The notes: generated by a model from the letters alone, not told the origin. Positions 24,724-33,603 are shown, counted from the first letter of the stretch. The stretch is 34,167 bases of DNA from an uncultured Bacteroidales bacterium (GCA_903828645.1 CAIKNA010000053.1:1-34167), one strand, 5' to 3'. Program-made: numbers and translations.

Positions 24724-27700
24724 ATGGGAAAAAAAATTACTTTTTTACTGGCATTTTTTTTGCTTGGAGTCATCACCTCATGGGCACAGGTTGACACGTA
24801 CAACTTTGCCAGCTCCTCCGGAACGTACACCCCTCTGGCCACTGAAACCATTTTATGGTCCGGAACTTTTGATGAAAATATTTCGGCATCGATCACGATC
24901 CCGGGTTTTACAATGAACGGGATTATTTACAACAACATGTATGTAACGTCAAACGGCTTTATTACACTGGGTACAACTGCTGTTCCGGGTACTTATTATT
25001 ATGCTCCGATTTCGGGAAATGCCGCATTTGACAAGGTTATTTCCCCTTTTGGAGGTGATTTGCAGAATGCAGGTTCGGGCACTCCGAAAATTTCATATAA
25101 TACCAATTCATCCGGCGAAATTGTGGTGCAGTGGCAGGACGTGAGGATCTATGGGACCAATTATATCGGAGAAATACTTAGCTTCCAGGTTCGTATGAAC
25201 CCGGCTACGGGAACAATCAGGTTCATTTACGGTGGTACGATCGCCGGAACTGCAACTGTCGGGGCTTTGCAGGTCGGGCTCAGGGGAACGACCAACGCGG
25301 ATTTCAACAACAGGACCAACGCATCAGGCTGGGCATTATCGAACACCGGCAGTTCAAACGGGGCGGTATGTTCATTTTCAAACGTGTTGACCCCTACATC
25401 CGGTTTGACCTATACCTACAGTATCTGCAATACCATCACCACCTTCCCATTCAAAGAAAGTTTTGACGGAACAACTTTTGCACCAAACTGCTGGACTAAC
25501 GTAAACACCGCAGGAGTTGGTGTGCCCGGGACCTGGGACAGGCAGACTGTAGGGTTCAATCCGACCTGTGCTCCCCACTCGGGTGCGGCCATGGCCCGTT
25601 TTGATTCCTGGGACTATGCCGCAGGAACCACGGGATTTCTTGCAACCCCCCAGATGGCGCTGGCTTCCGATCAATACGAGGTGCATTTCTGGATGTACCG
25701 CGATAATGGCTGGGCAGCAAATGCCGATTTGGTCAATGTCTATTATAATACCTTCCCAAACACTGCCGGGGGCACGCTGCTTGGAACGGTTCACAGGTCC
25801 AGTGGACTTTCGCCGGTGGTGGCAACGCCAAACCAATGGTATGAATATGTATTCAACATGCCTTACGGCTCGTCAGGCAATGCTTTTATCGTTTTTGAAG
25901 GTGTAGGCCAATATGGCAACAGCATGTTCATTGATGATGTAAAGGTGAAACCGATTTTCAACTGTCCGTATGGGTCAACCGCCGAACAGGAACCCTGCGG
26001 ATCTGATCTAAACGGGGGATGCAACATGCCTGTTCCGGCCTTTGAACCCATCGCCCTGGGTGAGACCAAATGCGGATCCGCATTTAGTAGTTCAAGCCTG
26101 CGCGATACCGACTGGTATACCTTTACTCTTCTGCACAGAACGGATGTGACCCTGACTGTTAATGCAGAATTCCCGATGCAGATTGGCTTTATCGCTTCGC
26201 CCTGTCCGCAAAGTACTTTCCTGGCCTATAATTTCGGAGCTGCCTATGCTGTTACCACCGTCAATATGACACTGGAGGCCGGAACCTATACTGCTTTTGT
26301 TGCACCATCGGATTTTTCTGAAAACCCATGTGGAAATGAAAACAAATACTGGGCGACCTTAACTGGAGTTTCCTGCTTTGTGGATACCTTCCCGTTCAGG
26401 GAAAGTTTTGACGGGGCGACTTTTGCCCCTCCATGCTGGGTAAACATCAATACGGCCGGACCCTCCATCCCGGGAACCTGGGACCGGCAAACGGCTGGTA
26501 CCTTTCCTGTATGTTCTCCTCATACAGGTGCCGCGATGACCCGTTTCGACTCCTTTGACTATAATGCCGGGACAACAGGGTTACTCGTTACACCTCAATT
26601 GGCGTTGCCTTCCGATCAGTATGAAGTTCATTTCTGGATGTATCGCGATAACGGCTACCCTACAACTGCAGACCGGGTGAACGTTTATTATAACACTAGT
26701 CAGAATACGACAGGTGCCATCCTTCTCGGGACGGTGAACCGGAGTTCCATCTTGTCGCCTGTGGTTGCAAATACCAATCAATGGTATGAATATGTCTTTA
26801 CCCTGCCTCCCGGTTCCTCCGGAACCGCCTATATTGTCTTTGAAGGAGTCAGCGCCTGGGGAAACAGCATATTCATTGATGATGTAAAAGTGAAGGCGAT
26901 CTTCAACTGCCCTGCTGTTTCAACTGCCGAAGCTGAACCCTGCGGCTCAGACCTCAACGGCGGATGCAACATGGCTGTCCCGGCTTTTGAACCCATTGCT
27001 CCCGGGCAAACCATCTGCGGAACAGGTTGGTTTGATGGCTCCATCCGCGATACTGACTGGTTTACCTTCACCCTGACTGAAACCACGGATGTTACTATGA
27101 CAGTCAGTGCAGAATTTCCTGTATTAATGGGCTTTATCGCATCTCCCTGCCCGGTATATTCATTTATTAATTATTATGCCGGACCAGCCGTCCCCCCCGT
27201 TTCGGTCACCTCAACCCTGGCTGCAGGAACCTATTACGTGTTTGTAGCGCCGGATTTTTCAACCCTTATCACCTGCGGAGGGGAGGACAAGTACTGGGTT
27301 AAACTGGAAATGAGCTGTCCTGCAGGTTCAACTGCCGAACAGGAAGCGTGCGGTGCAGACCTCAATGGTGGATGCAACATGGCAACCCCGACATTTGAAC
27401 CGATCACTCCGGGGGAAACAATATGCGGAACTTCCTGGTGTGACGGGGGTACCCGCGACACCGACTGGTTTATTTTCACGCTGACACAGAGAACAAGGGT
27501 AACCTTGAATGCAAAGGCTGAATTCCCGGTGATGATAGGGTTTATCCCTTCCGGGTGCCCGGCTTATTCATTTCTTGCGAACCAGTTTGGAGCTGCAAAT
27601 ACAACCATTTCAACTGAGACGGTACTGGATCCCGGAACTTACTATGTCTGGATAGGTCCTTCAGACTGGAGTACCATCATTCAATGCGGTGGGGCCGACC

Positions 27701-28569
27701 GGTACTGGGCCACCCTGACCGGGAGCACCTGTTTTGAACCCACCGTTGTTACCGCATCTTTGATCACTGCGACCACAGCCACTATTTCATGGACAGCACC
27801 GGTTCCCGCACCTGTCGGTGGTTATGATTACGAGATCCGCTCCAGCGGGGCACCCGGAAGCGGAGCCGCAGGATTAGCTGTTTCTGGTATTACACCTGCG
27901 GGAGTTTTGAGTGTTGCTGTTTTTGGACTGAGCCCATTGACAAATTATTTTGCCTATGTCCGCTCCAACTGCAGTGGAAACGGTTTCAGTCCCTGGTCAG
28001 TCGCGGGGCTGTTTTCAACCCCCTTCATTGCCGGGGAACTGGTTATTCCAACCACAACTGTTTTGAGTGGAGAATCAGATTGTTATAACGCACTCGAGAC
28101 CATCACCCTTGGTGGAAGCCCGCCATCTTTCGTTGTTTTCAGCGGAGGCAGCGTCACTTTGATTGCTGGATTGTCCATTCATTTTCTGCCGGGTGTGCTG
28201 GTCACTGCAGGAGGTTTTATGCATGGATACATTGCACCGGGCGGTCCTTTCTGTGTAACAGTACCAGTAACCAAAGCCGGATTGGTTGAAACAAAAGAGG
28301 CTGCTCCGACGGTTACGGAAAGTGCATTATTCAGAATCTACCCCAACCCGACGACCGGAAATTTCACCCTGGAACAAAAGGGGGATAAACAATACGGGAA
28401 GGTCAGTGTGGAAATCTATGGATTACGTGGAGACAGGGTTCTTACCACTGAATTACAAGGTGAAAGGAAGCATGAATTCTCCCTCTCACAAATGCCCGTT
28501 GGACTCTATTTCATTAAGGTAATTGCAGAGGATGATGTAGAAACGCTAAAACTGGTTAAAACCAGGTAA
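24724..28569 (+). CDS. Large modular T9SS-secreted adhesin-like protein
   Basis: This 1281-residue secreted surface protein starts with a signal peptide (MGKKITFLLAFFLLGVITSW, cleaved after AQ) and ends in a T9SS type A sorting domain (about 1200-1281: FRIYPNPTTGNFTLEQ, and MPVGLYFIKV followed by KLVK). An N-terminal beta-sandwich covers 22-233. Then come repeated modules: a cleaved-adhesin/choice-of-anchor J domain at 235-413 and 551-728 (PFKESFDGTTFAPNCW, GTWDRQT), and a PPC-like module at 414-550, 729-864 and 865-1002 (CGSDLNGGCNM, RDTDWFTFTL). A fibronectin type III domain (1003-1095) and a glycine-rich module (about 1100-1180, FLPGVLVTAGGFMHGYI) follow. No protease active site is visible. 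ATG 24724 is used, not the in-frame ATG-like start at 24478, because of the signal peptide and promoter. A strong terminator follows. Confidence 0.9.
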   Translation: MGKKITFLLAFFLLGVITSWAQVDTYNFASSSGTYTPLATETILWSGTFDENISASITIPGFTMNGIIYNNMYVTSNGFITLGTTAVPGTYYYAPISGNAAFDKVISPFGGDLQNAGSGTPKISYNTNSSGEIVVQWQDVRIYGTNYIGEILSFQVRMNPATGTIRFIYGGTIAGTATVGALQVGLRGTTNADFNNRTNASGWALSNTGSSNGAVCSFSNVLTPTSGLTYTYSICNTITTFPFKESFDGTTFAPNCWTNVNTAGVGVPGTWDRQTVGFNPTCAPHSGAAMARFDSWDYAAGTTGFLATPQMALASDQYEVHFWMYRDNGWAANADLVNVYYNTFPNTAGGTLLGTVHRSSGLSPVVATPNQWYEYVFNMPYGSSGNAFIVFEGVGQYGNSMFIDDVKVKPIFNCPYGSTAEQEPCGSDLNGGCNMPVPAFEPIALGETKCGSAFSSSSLRDTDWYTFTLLHRTDVTLTVNAEFPMQIGFIASPCPQSTFLAYNFGAAYAVTTVNMTLEAGTYTAFVAPSDFSENPCGNENKYWATLTGVSCFVDTFPFRESFDGATFAPPCWVNINTAGPSIPGTWDRQTAGTFPVCSPHTGAAMTRFDSFDYNAGTTGLLVTPQLALPSDQYEVHFWMYRDNGYPTTADRVNVYYNTSQNTTGAILLGTVNRSSILSPVVANTNQWYEYVFTLPPGSSGTAYIVFEGVSAWGNSIFIDDVKVKAIFNCPAVSTAEAEPCGSDLNGGCNMAVPAFEPIAPGQTICGTGWFDGSIRDTDWFTFTLTETTDVTMTVSAEFPVLMGFIASPCPVYSFINYYAGPAVPPVSVTSTLAAGTYYVFVAPDFSTLITCGGEDKYWVKLEMSCPAGSTAEQEACGADLNGGCNMATPTFEPITPGETICGTSWCDGGTRDTDWFIFTLTQRTRVTLNAKAEFPVMIGFIPSGCPAYSFLANQFGAANTTISTETVLDPGTYYVWIGPSDWSTIIQCGGADRYWATLTGSTCFEPTVVTASLITATTATISWTAPVPAPVGGYDYEIRSSGAPGSGAAGLAVSGITPAGVLSVAVFGLSPLTNYFAYVRSNCSGNGFSPWSVAGLFSTPFIAGELVIPTTTVLSGESDCYNALETITLGGSPPSFVVFSGGSVTLIAGLSIHFLPGVLVTAGGFMHGYIAPGGPFCVTVPVTKAGLVETKEAAPTVTESALFRIYPNPTTGNFTLEQKGDKQYGKVSVEIYGLRGDRVLTTELQGERKHEFSLSQMPVGLYFIKVIAEDDVETLKLVKTR

Positions 28570-28603
28570 ATTTTCCTGCCTGACCAGGATCTATTGAAAT
28601 TGG

Positions 28604-28681
28604 CAGGAGCCTGTCTGAAACGGTTCAATTCCCTGCATCTATGCAGTGTGTACTGACCGTTGGGACAGGCTCCTGTTTTTT
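28604..28681 (+). terminator. Intrinsic terminator with three stacked stems
   Basis: CAGGAGCCTGTC at 28604-28615 pairs perfectly with GACAGGCTCCTG at 28664-28675, followed by six T (28676-28681). Inside this stem, AACGG (28619-28623) pairs with CCGTT (28657-28661), and CTGCAT (28633-28638) pairs with ATGCAG (28641-28646). It ends the adhesin transcript and points at the tail of the GNAT gene. Confidence 0.85.
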
Positions 28682-28723
28682 AATGAAGAGTACCCTTGAT
28701 AGCCCTTATGTTGCCAGAGGATG

Positions 28724-29464
28724 TTAATTGATGGTTTTCATCCGGTACCAGTAACGGTACGCTTCCTTGAATCCCATTTTTTCATAGAGCCTGATTGCGG
28801 GGGAATTATCTGTCAGTACCTGCAGATAGGCCATGCTGGCACCTTGTTTTCTGCCCCAGCGCATAATGTTCTCAACGATGAGATATCCCAAACCGGTATT
28901 GCGGTAAGCTTTATCAACCACAATATCGAAGAGACCTATAAACCGGCCTTCCACCACCCCAAGGCCAACGCCGATGGTTTTTTGGTTACGCGACAGCGAG
29001 ATCAGGCATTTCGGAAGGAAAAGCTGTTTCATGATGGCGATGTAGGTGGATTTTCGGGTGGGGTCAAATTCATTCATCCGGATAAAATCATCCATCCACC
29101 GGGGATTTAATTCAACATCGATGCGGATCTCGCTGATGGGACCAGGTGCGATGTTGCGAATATCCATGGTTTGAAATGATATCTCCGAATGGATGAAGTA
29201 TCCCCTCGAGGCCAGGCGCTGATCCATACCTGCAGGCTCAGAAAATTCCGTGATTTTAAAGCAGGGGTTAATGTTTCTTGATACGTAGAGGCTTTCACAG
29301 CCACTGATCTTTTCGTCAGGGTCAAGGGTGGAAGGATAAAGCAAACTCACTGAATTGGACCGCTTGGTCACCCCGTTAGCAAACCGCAGGATCCATCCGT
29401 CATAGTGCATTGTCTGTAACGAAGGCCAGGCGTTGTTGCTGAGTTCTTCAAAGTGACGAACCAT
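28724..29464 (-). CDS. GNAT family N-acetyltransferase
   Basis: This 246-residue cytosolic acetyltransferase has its GNAT domain in the C-terminal half. The acetyl-CoA motif A is FDIVVDKAYRNTGLGYLIVE, with R188-N-T-G-L-G193 forming the pyrophosphate loop, and motif B is VLTDNSPAIRLYEKMGFKEAY. The N-terminal 110 residues (MVRHFEELSNNAWPSLQTMH, then YDGWILRFANGVTKRSNSV) are an additional conserved domain found in a group of GNAT proteins of unknown substrate. It is the second gene after the AlkD-like gene, 13 bp away, with a heptamer array across the junction. Confidence 0.92.
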   Translation of the reverse strand: MVRHFEELSNNAWPSLQTMHYDGWILRFANGVTKRSNSVSLLYPSTLDPDEKISGCESLYVSRNINPCFKITEFSEPAGMDQRLASRGYFIHSEISFQTMDIRNIAPGPISEIRIDVELNPRWMDDFIRMNEFDPTRKSTYIAIMKQLFLPKCLISLSRNQKTIGVGLGVVEGRFIGLFDIVVDKAYRNTGLGYLIVENIMRWGRKQGASMAYLQVLTDNSPAIRLYEKMGFKEAYRYWYRMKTIN

Positions 29465-29468
29465 TTTG

Positions 29469-29489
29469 ATTTACGATTTACGATTTACA
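29469..29489. repeat. Heptamer array I, three GATTTAC units
   Basis: Three perfect units followed by AATTGCC. The array covers the junction between the AlkD-like gene and the GNAT gene. In their transcript direction it reads GTAAATC and supplies the TAA stop and last codons of the AlkD-like gene. Confidence 0.9.
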
Positions 29490-30200
29490 ATTGCCTCTTC
29501 TAAAACGGTCTTTTCCCTCCTTTGTCATCTTTTCCGTAGCATATTGAAAAATCAGGCGGGGAGAAGTCTCCTTGAATTTTAGTAAAAAGGCCTCGGCGGG
29601 TAATGGTTGCTTTTTCCAGGTTTCACGCAGAAACCAGCCAAGCCCCTGGTGTACTTCACGGGCGGGATCGTGCATCATCGGTTCGATGAAATTGTAAAAC
29701 GGGCTGAAATCGGCAGAATGTTTCATCGGTTTGATCAGGCTCACCACGGCTGCCCTCCGCTGAAATTTATTGGAAGCACTCCTCCACAATTCAATCGATT
29801 GGAGACCAATCAATTTTTTTTTGAAGAATAGGTTCATCAACTCCCCGCAGATGTAATCCGTTTGTGCCCAGTTTGTGATGCCAACTGAGAACCAGCTTTC
29901 AACGGTTTTAAAAACACCGGCTGTCCAGGATTTTTGAAAACCAAGAACCAGCTGAATGGCAATGACCGTCATTTCATACTTTGGAGATTTCACAAGAACC
30001 AGGGAAGTGTCAAGGATGAAATCCTGCGTGATGCCCGGCAATGAAAGGATCTCTTTTACCTTGCCATTAACCTGCTCCTTGTTTAATCCATATGCATCAT
30101 AGCCCTCTTTGAAATATTTTGCATATTTCTCAACGATGGCCGGGTTTGTGTTTGCTTCGCCAAAATCCCGGAGGCCGGTAAAAACGTCATCAGTTGTCAT
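29478..30200 (-). CDS. AlkD-like DNA alkylation repair protein
   Basis: This 240-residue protein is a HEAT-like helical repeat DNA glycosylase of the AlkD/AlkC-related family, which removes or protects alkylated bases. The segments LVLVKSPKYEMTVIAIQLV, SVGITNWAQTDYIC, KFQRRAAVVSLI and HQGLGWFLRETWKK are typical helices of the family; the Trp-Ala-x-x-Asp region corresponds to the part that contacts the lesion. Specific catalytic activity cannot be confirmed. An exact minus-strand -7 element at 30276-30283 lies about 80 nt upstream of the ATG. Its last five codons (GNCKS) and stop come from the heptamer array, so the natural C-terminus may have been changed. Confidence 0.85.
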   Translation of the reverse strand: MTTDDVFTGLRDFGEANTNPAIVEKYAKYFKEGYDAYGLNKEQVNGKVKEILSLPGITQDFILDTSLVLVKSPKYEMTVIAIQLVLGFQKSWTAGVFKTVESWFSVGITNWAQTDYICGELMNLFFKKKLIGLQSIELWRSASNKFQRRAAVVSLIKPMKHSADFSPFYNFIEPMMHDPAREVHQGLGWFLRETWKKQPLPAEAFLLKFKETSPRLIFQYATEKMTKEGKDRFRRGNCKS

Positions 30201-30275
30201 TGGAATAATTATCTGGGGGATTTATAATCACTTATTTAGTCACTACGGTAGCCGGTTTCGCGACAATATTTTTCA

Positions 30276-30283
30276 CAAATATA
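30276..30283 (-). promoter_or_regulatory. -7 element for the alkD-GNAT pair
   Basis: The minus strand reads TATATTTG, an exact TAnnTTTG match, with a start near 30270 and a leader of about 70 nt. Confidence 0.5.
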
Positions 30284-30357
30284 AAAAAACGGACGATATT
30301 TTCTAATTTCGCCGTATCGCACCAGGGAAATTATGTTGTTTGCCAGGAAATTGAAGT

Positions 30358-32406
30358 ATGAAATCGAAAAACCAAGCTGTTGTCCGGAAAAAGAGGGCTC
30401 CTGCAAAACCGCAGCCCGGTAAAATCCAGGAGCGGGGATTTATCCTGAAAAATAAGGAGCTGCTTTTGCTAGCCGTGGTAGTCATTGTTACCATTTTCAT
30501 CTATTTTCCTTCGTTACATCATCAGTTTACCAACTGGGACGACAACGACTATATAACGGAAAATCCTTATATAAAGGCACTTACTGCTGTAAATGTGGAC
30601 TATATCTTCACGAAACCCATTGCACTCAATTATCATCCGCTTACCATGCTTACCCTGGCTCTGAATTACAGGTTTTCAGGAACAGAACCCTTTTCATATT
30701 TTCTTGTCAACATCATTCTCCATCTGCTAAACACGATTCTGACCTTCTATTTTGCTTTCCTGCTTTTAGACCGCAATAAAATTTTGGCTCTCTTTACCGC
30801 AGCAATTTTTGCAGTTCATCCGATGCATGTCGAGTCGGTTGCCTGGATTTCGGAACGAAAAGATGTGCTCTATGCTTTTTTCTTTCTTTCGGCGATGATC
30901 TCATGGATTATCTACATCGGTAAGAGACATTGGAAATGGTTTCTGCTTTCCTTTGCTTTATTTGCGCTTGCCGGCTTGTCCAAACCTTCATCGGTGGTTT
31001 TACCACTGATCCTGTTCCTGCTGGATTATTTTTATCAGCGAAAAGTCACCCTGCTTCTTTTTGTCGAAAAGATTCCATTTTTTGCAGTCGCCATTGGTAT
31101 TGGCCTTGCAACAATATACGCACAGTTGCATACCTCCATCGTAGCGTTCAGAAATTACAACCTTGTCCAGCAATTTCTTTTTGCCTCCTATGGTTTTTTC
31201 ATCTATATCTTTAAACTGATTATCCCCGTCGGGCTATCAGCACTCCATCCTGTCCCGGTCTTCAACAATTCGCTGGACCTGCCGTTAATCTATTTTGTGA
31301 CTCCATTTCTGAATATTGTGATGATAGGGATTTTGCTCTATTCTCTAAAACACACCAGGGTGTTGTTCTTTTGTTTGGTGTTCTATTTTCTGAATATCGT
31401 TTTGACGCTTCAGTTTATGCAGGTTGGAAGTGCAGTCGTTGCCGAACGTTACACTTATATCTCCTATATCGGGCTCCTGGTTGGACTGGCATGGCTGTTG
31501 AACCAGGCGGCATTAAGGTACAAGGTCGCGTTGCCCTATATTTACCTGTTAATGGTCCTTTTCTTTGGAACAATGACTGTCCTTGCAAGTCAGCGGGTTG
31601 CGGTATGGGAAAACAGCGGAACCTTGTGGACCGATGTCATTGCCAAATATCCTCAGAGTCATACGGCATACAACAACAGGGGTTATTACTATGTAAAGGA
31701 AAACATGTTGGACAAGGCATTGCCTGATTTTACAAAATCTCTTGAACTGTTGCCGAATTTCGTAGATGCCCTCAACAATCGTGGAAGCCTCTATCGTTTG
31801 CAGAACCAGCCTCGTTTGGCAATCGGCGATTACAGCAAGGCTCTTGCTATCGATTCAATTCATGTAAAAGCGCTTTCCGGCAGGGGCAATGCATATGCCA
31901 GCCTGGATATACTTGATTCGGCACTGGCCGATTTCAACAAGGCATACAGACTCAATCCCGGTATGGCAACTGCCCTGGGCGACCGTGGTTCGGTGTTTTT
32001 CAGGTTGGGGCAATTTGAGAATGCCATCGAAGATTGCAGCCGCAAGATCGCAATCGATTCATTGAATGCAGGGATTTACCTGAACAGGGGAGTGGCTTAC
32101 AGCTCCCTTAAAAAATGGCAGCTGGCCATCAACGACTACTCATTTTATTTGAAGTTCCATACAGATAACCCGGCTGTGTATGAATGGAGAGGTGTTTCAT
32201 ACAGAAGCCTGGGGTCCTACCGGCCGGCCATCGATGATTTCACAAGGGGGATCAAAGTAAGCCCGGCGAAAACCTCCCTGTACATTAACAGGGCAATGGC
32301 CTACCAGCTTGCCGGGATGCCTAAGGAAGCTGTCGGGGATATTAAAATGGCGCAACAACTGGGCGCAAATGTAACCGAACAGTCGGTATTGGCGGGATTG
32401 AAATAG
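30358..32406 (+). CDS. TMTC-like GT-C membrane protein with C-terminal TPRs
   Basis: This 682-residue protein has an N-terminal cytoplasmic tail, about ten hydrophobic membrane helices (roughly 34-425) and then about seven tetratricopeptide repeats (436-670, for example AYNNRGYYYVKENMLDKALP). The first loop carries the acidic pair D61-D62 in TNWDDNDYI, and the second has HPMHVESVAWISERKDVLYA (H154 to D169). These are the hallmark regions of eukaryotic TMTC O-mannosyltransferases and their bacterial relatives, which use a lipid-linked sugar on the outer face of the membrane. A glycosyltransferase of the GT-C fold is therefore likely; donor and acceptor are unknown. The start has a basic tail before the first helix, as expected. 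It is divergent from the AlkD-like gene and convergent with holB. Confidence 0.85.
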   Translation: MKSKNQAVVRKKRAPAKPQPGKIQERGFILKNKELLLLAVVVIVTIFIYFPSLHHQFTNWDDNDYITENPYIKALTAVNVDYIFTKPIALNYHPLTMLTLALNYRFSGTEPFSYFLVNIILHLLNTILTFYFAFLLLDRNKILALFTAAIFAVHPMHVESVAWISERKDVLYAFFFLSAMISWIIYIGKRHWKWFLLSFALFALAGLSKPSSVVLPLILFLLDYFYQRKVTLLLFVEKIPFFAVAIGIGLATIYAQLHTSIVAFRNYNLVQQFLFASYGFFIYIFKLIIPVGLSALHPVPVFNNSLDLPLIYFVTPFLNIVMIGILLYSLKHTRVLFFCLVFYFLNIVLTLQFMQVGSAVVAERYTYISYIGLLVGLAWLLNQAALRYKVALPYIYLLMVLFFGTMTVLASQRVAVWENSGTLWTDVIAKYPQSHTAYNNRGYYYVKENMLDKALPDFTKSLELLPNFVDALNNRGSLYRLQNQPRLAIGDYSKALAIDSIHVKALSGRGNAYASLDILDSALADFNKAYRLNPGMATALGDRGSVFFRLGQFENAIEDCSRKIAIDSLNAGIYLNRGVAYSSLKKWQLAINDYSFYLKFHTDNPAVYEWRGVSYRSLGSYRPAIDDFTRGIKVSPAKTSLYINRAMAYQLAGMPKEAVGDIKMAQQLGANVTEQSVLAGLK

Positions 32407-32421
32407 ATTCATTCACCATTT

Positions 32422-32436
32422 GGAAAAGATTTTTCC
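32422..32436. terminator. Weak hairpin between convergent genes
   Basis: GGAAAA and TTTTCC with a 3-nt centre form a small symmetric hairpin between the TMTC-like gene and holB. It could act weakly in either direction. Confidence 0.3.
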
Positions 32437-32452
32437 TTGGCCAATGCAGGTT

Positions 32453-33544
32453 TTATTTACCGGAAGAACCAAAATCCGGTCTGAATAACCGGACAATTTT
32501 CAGGGACAGGTCGAGGAACAGGGTTCCCGGATGAGCATTGCGTTCAATGTGGAAGATGGCATCATTGAACAGCTGATTGAAACCGATAAGATCGTCGGGT
32601 TTAATAAACGGCGAAAAATCCCGGATGAATTTCAACTCTTCGCCTTCAAGGGCTTCAGGGATTTCTCCGAGATAATTCATTGAAGCGCACAAACCAATGG
32701 TCTTAAGAGAATAAATGAGGAACCTTTTTTGCTTTTCCCGGCCGGTTTTGGCTATCTCGGGCGCAAATTTGATGAGCTCTAAGATTTTAGCTCCATAACA
32801 TGCGCGCATCCATTGACGAAAGGTCACAAAATGGGTTGAATCCTCTTCGTTTTTACCATGGGTAAACGACTTTGGAATCTTTACCATTAGCGTGCGCGAG
32901 AGAATCGTCTTGATAATCTGATCGGGTTCCTCGGAAACCAGGATGAAAAGCGTTTTTTCAGGAGGCTCTTCGAGTATTTTCAGGATTTTGGGCGCTGCCG
33001 AATAGAAAAGTTTTTCAACCATCCAGATAATCATCACTTTATAGTCGGACTCATAGCTTTTATAGCTCAGGGTGGTGATGATTTCGTTGCAGTCGTAAGC
33101 ATTGATAATTCCCTGCTTGTTTTCAATGCCTATTGTCTCATACCAGCCTTGCAAACCGGACTCAAAGTTGTTGTCAAGAAGAAACGCCCGCCACTCTTCG
33201 AGGAAATACTTGCTTTGAGGTTTACCGGTAATTTTTTTTGTTGTGGCAACAGGATATATGAAATGCAGGTCGGGATGGACAAGTTTCTGGTATTTCACAC
33301 AGGATGGACAGATGCCGCAGGAATCGGGCAATCCGCCGGATTGCTGGTCCTGAACTTCAGGATCCGGAGGGATTCCCTGTTTATTGGTACAGTTGATGAA
33401 TTGGGCATAGGCGACTGCAAGGGCGAGTTTGCTGCTATCTTCAGGCCCGAAAAACAATTGAGCATGACTGACCCTCTGGTCAAGTACTGTCCTGACCAAT
33501 TTGCTTTTTATTTGCTGATTTCCTGGTATTTCGCTGAATTTCAT
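32453..33544 (-). CDS. holB: DNA polymerase III delta' subunit
   Basis: This 363-residue clamp-loader subunit works with delta and tau/gamma to place the sliding clamp on DNA. The start MKFSEIPGNQQIKSKLVRTV is the conserved opening; an in-frame ATG at 33577 would add 11 unrelated residues. The nucleotide loop is degenerate (FFGPEDSSKLALA), as in delta' proteins that do not bind ATP. Four cysteines at about 52, 76, 79 and 82 (CGICPSC) form the zinc module, and SRT replaces the SRC motif. LKILEEPPEKTLFILVSEEP is the sensor region. An exact -7 element at 33604-33611 supports independent transcription. The delta gene holA is 17 kb away in this window. Confidence 0.93.
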   Translation of the reverse strand: MKFSEIPGNQQIKSKLVRTVLDQRVSHAQLFFGPEDSSKLALAVAYAQFINCTNKQGIPPDPEVQDQQSGGLPDSCGICPSCVKYQKLVHPDLHFIYPVATTKKITGKPQSKYFLEEWRAFLLDNNFESGLQGWYETIGIENKQGIINAYDCNEIITTLSYKSYESDYKVMIIWMVEKLFYSAAPKILKILEEPPEKTLFILVSEEPDQIIKTILSRTLMVKIPKSFTHGKNEEDSTHFVTFRQWMRACYGAKILELIKFAPEIAKTGREKQKRFLIYSLKTIGLCASMNYLGEIPEALEGEELKFIRDFSPFIKPDDLIGFNQLFNDAIFHIERNAHPGTLFLDLSLKIVRLFRPDFGSSGK

Positions 33545-33603
33545 AAATGGGCAACGGGTGCAATCCGCCCCGGGCAAACACCATCAGGGCAGAATTTGTT
33601 TTG

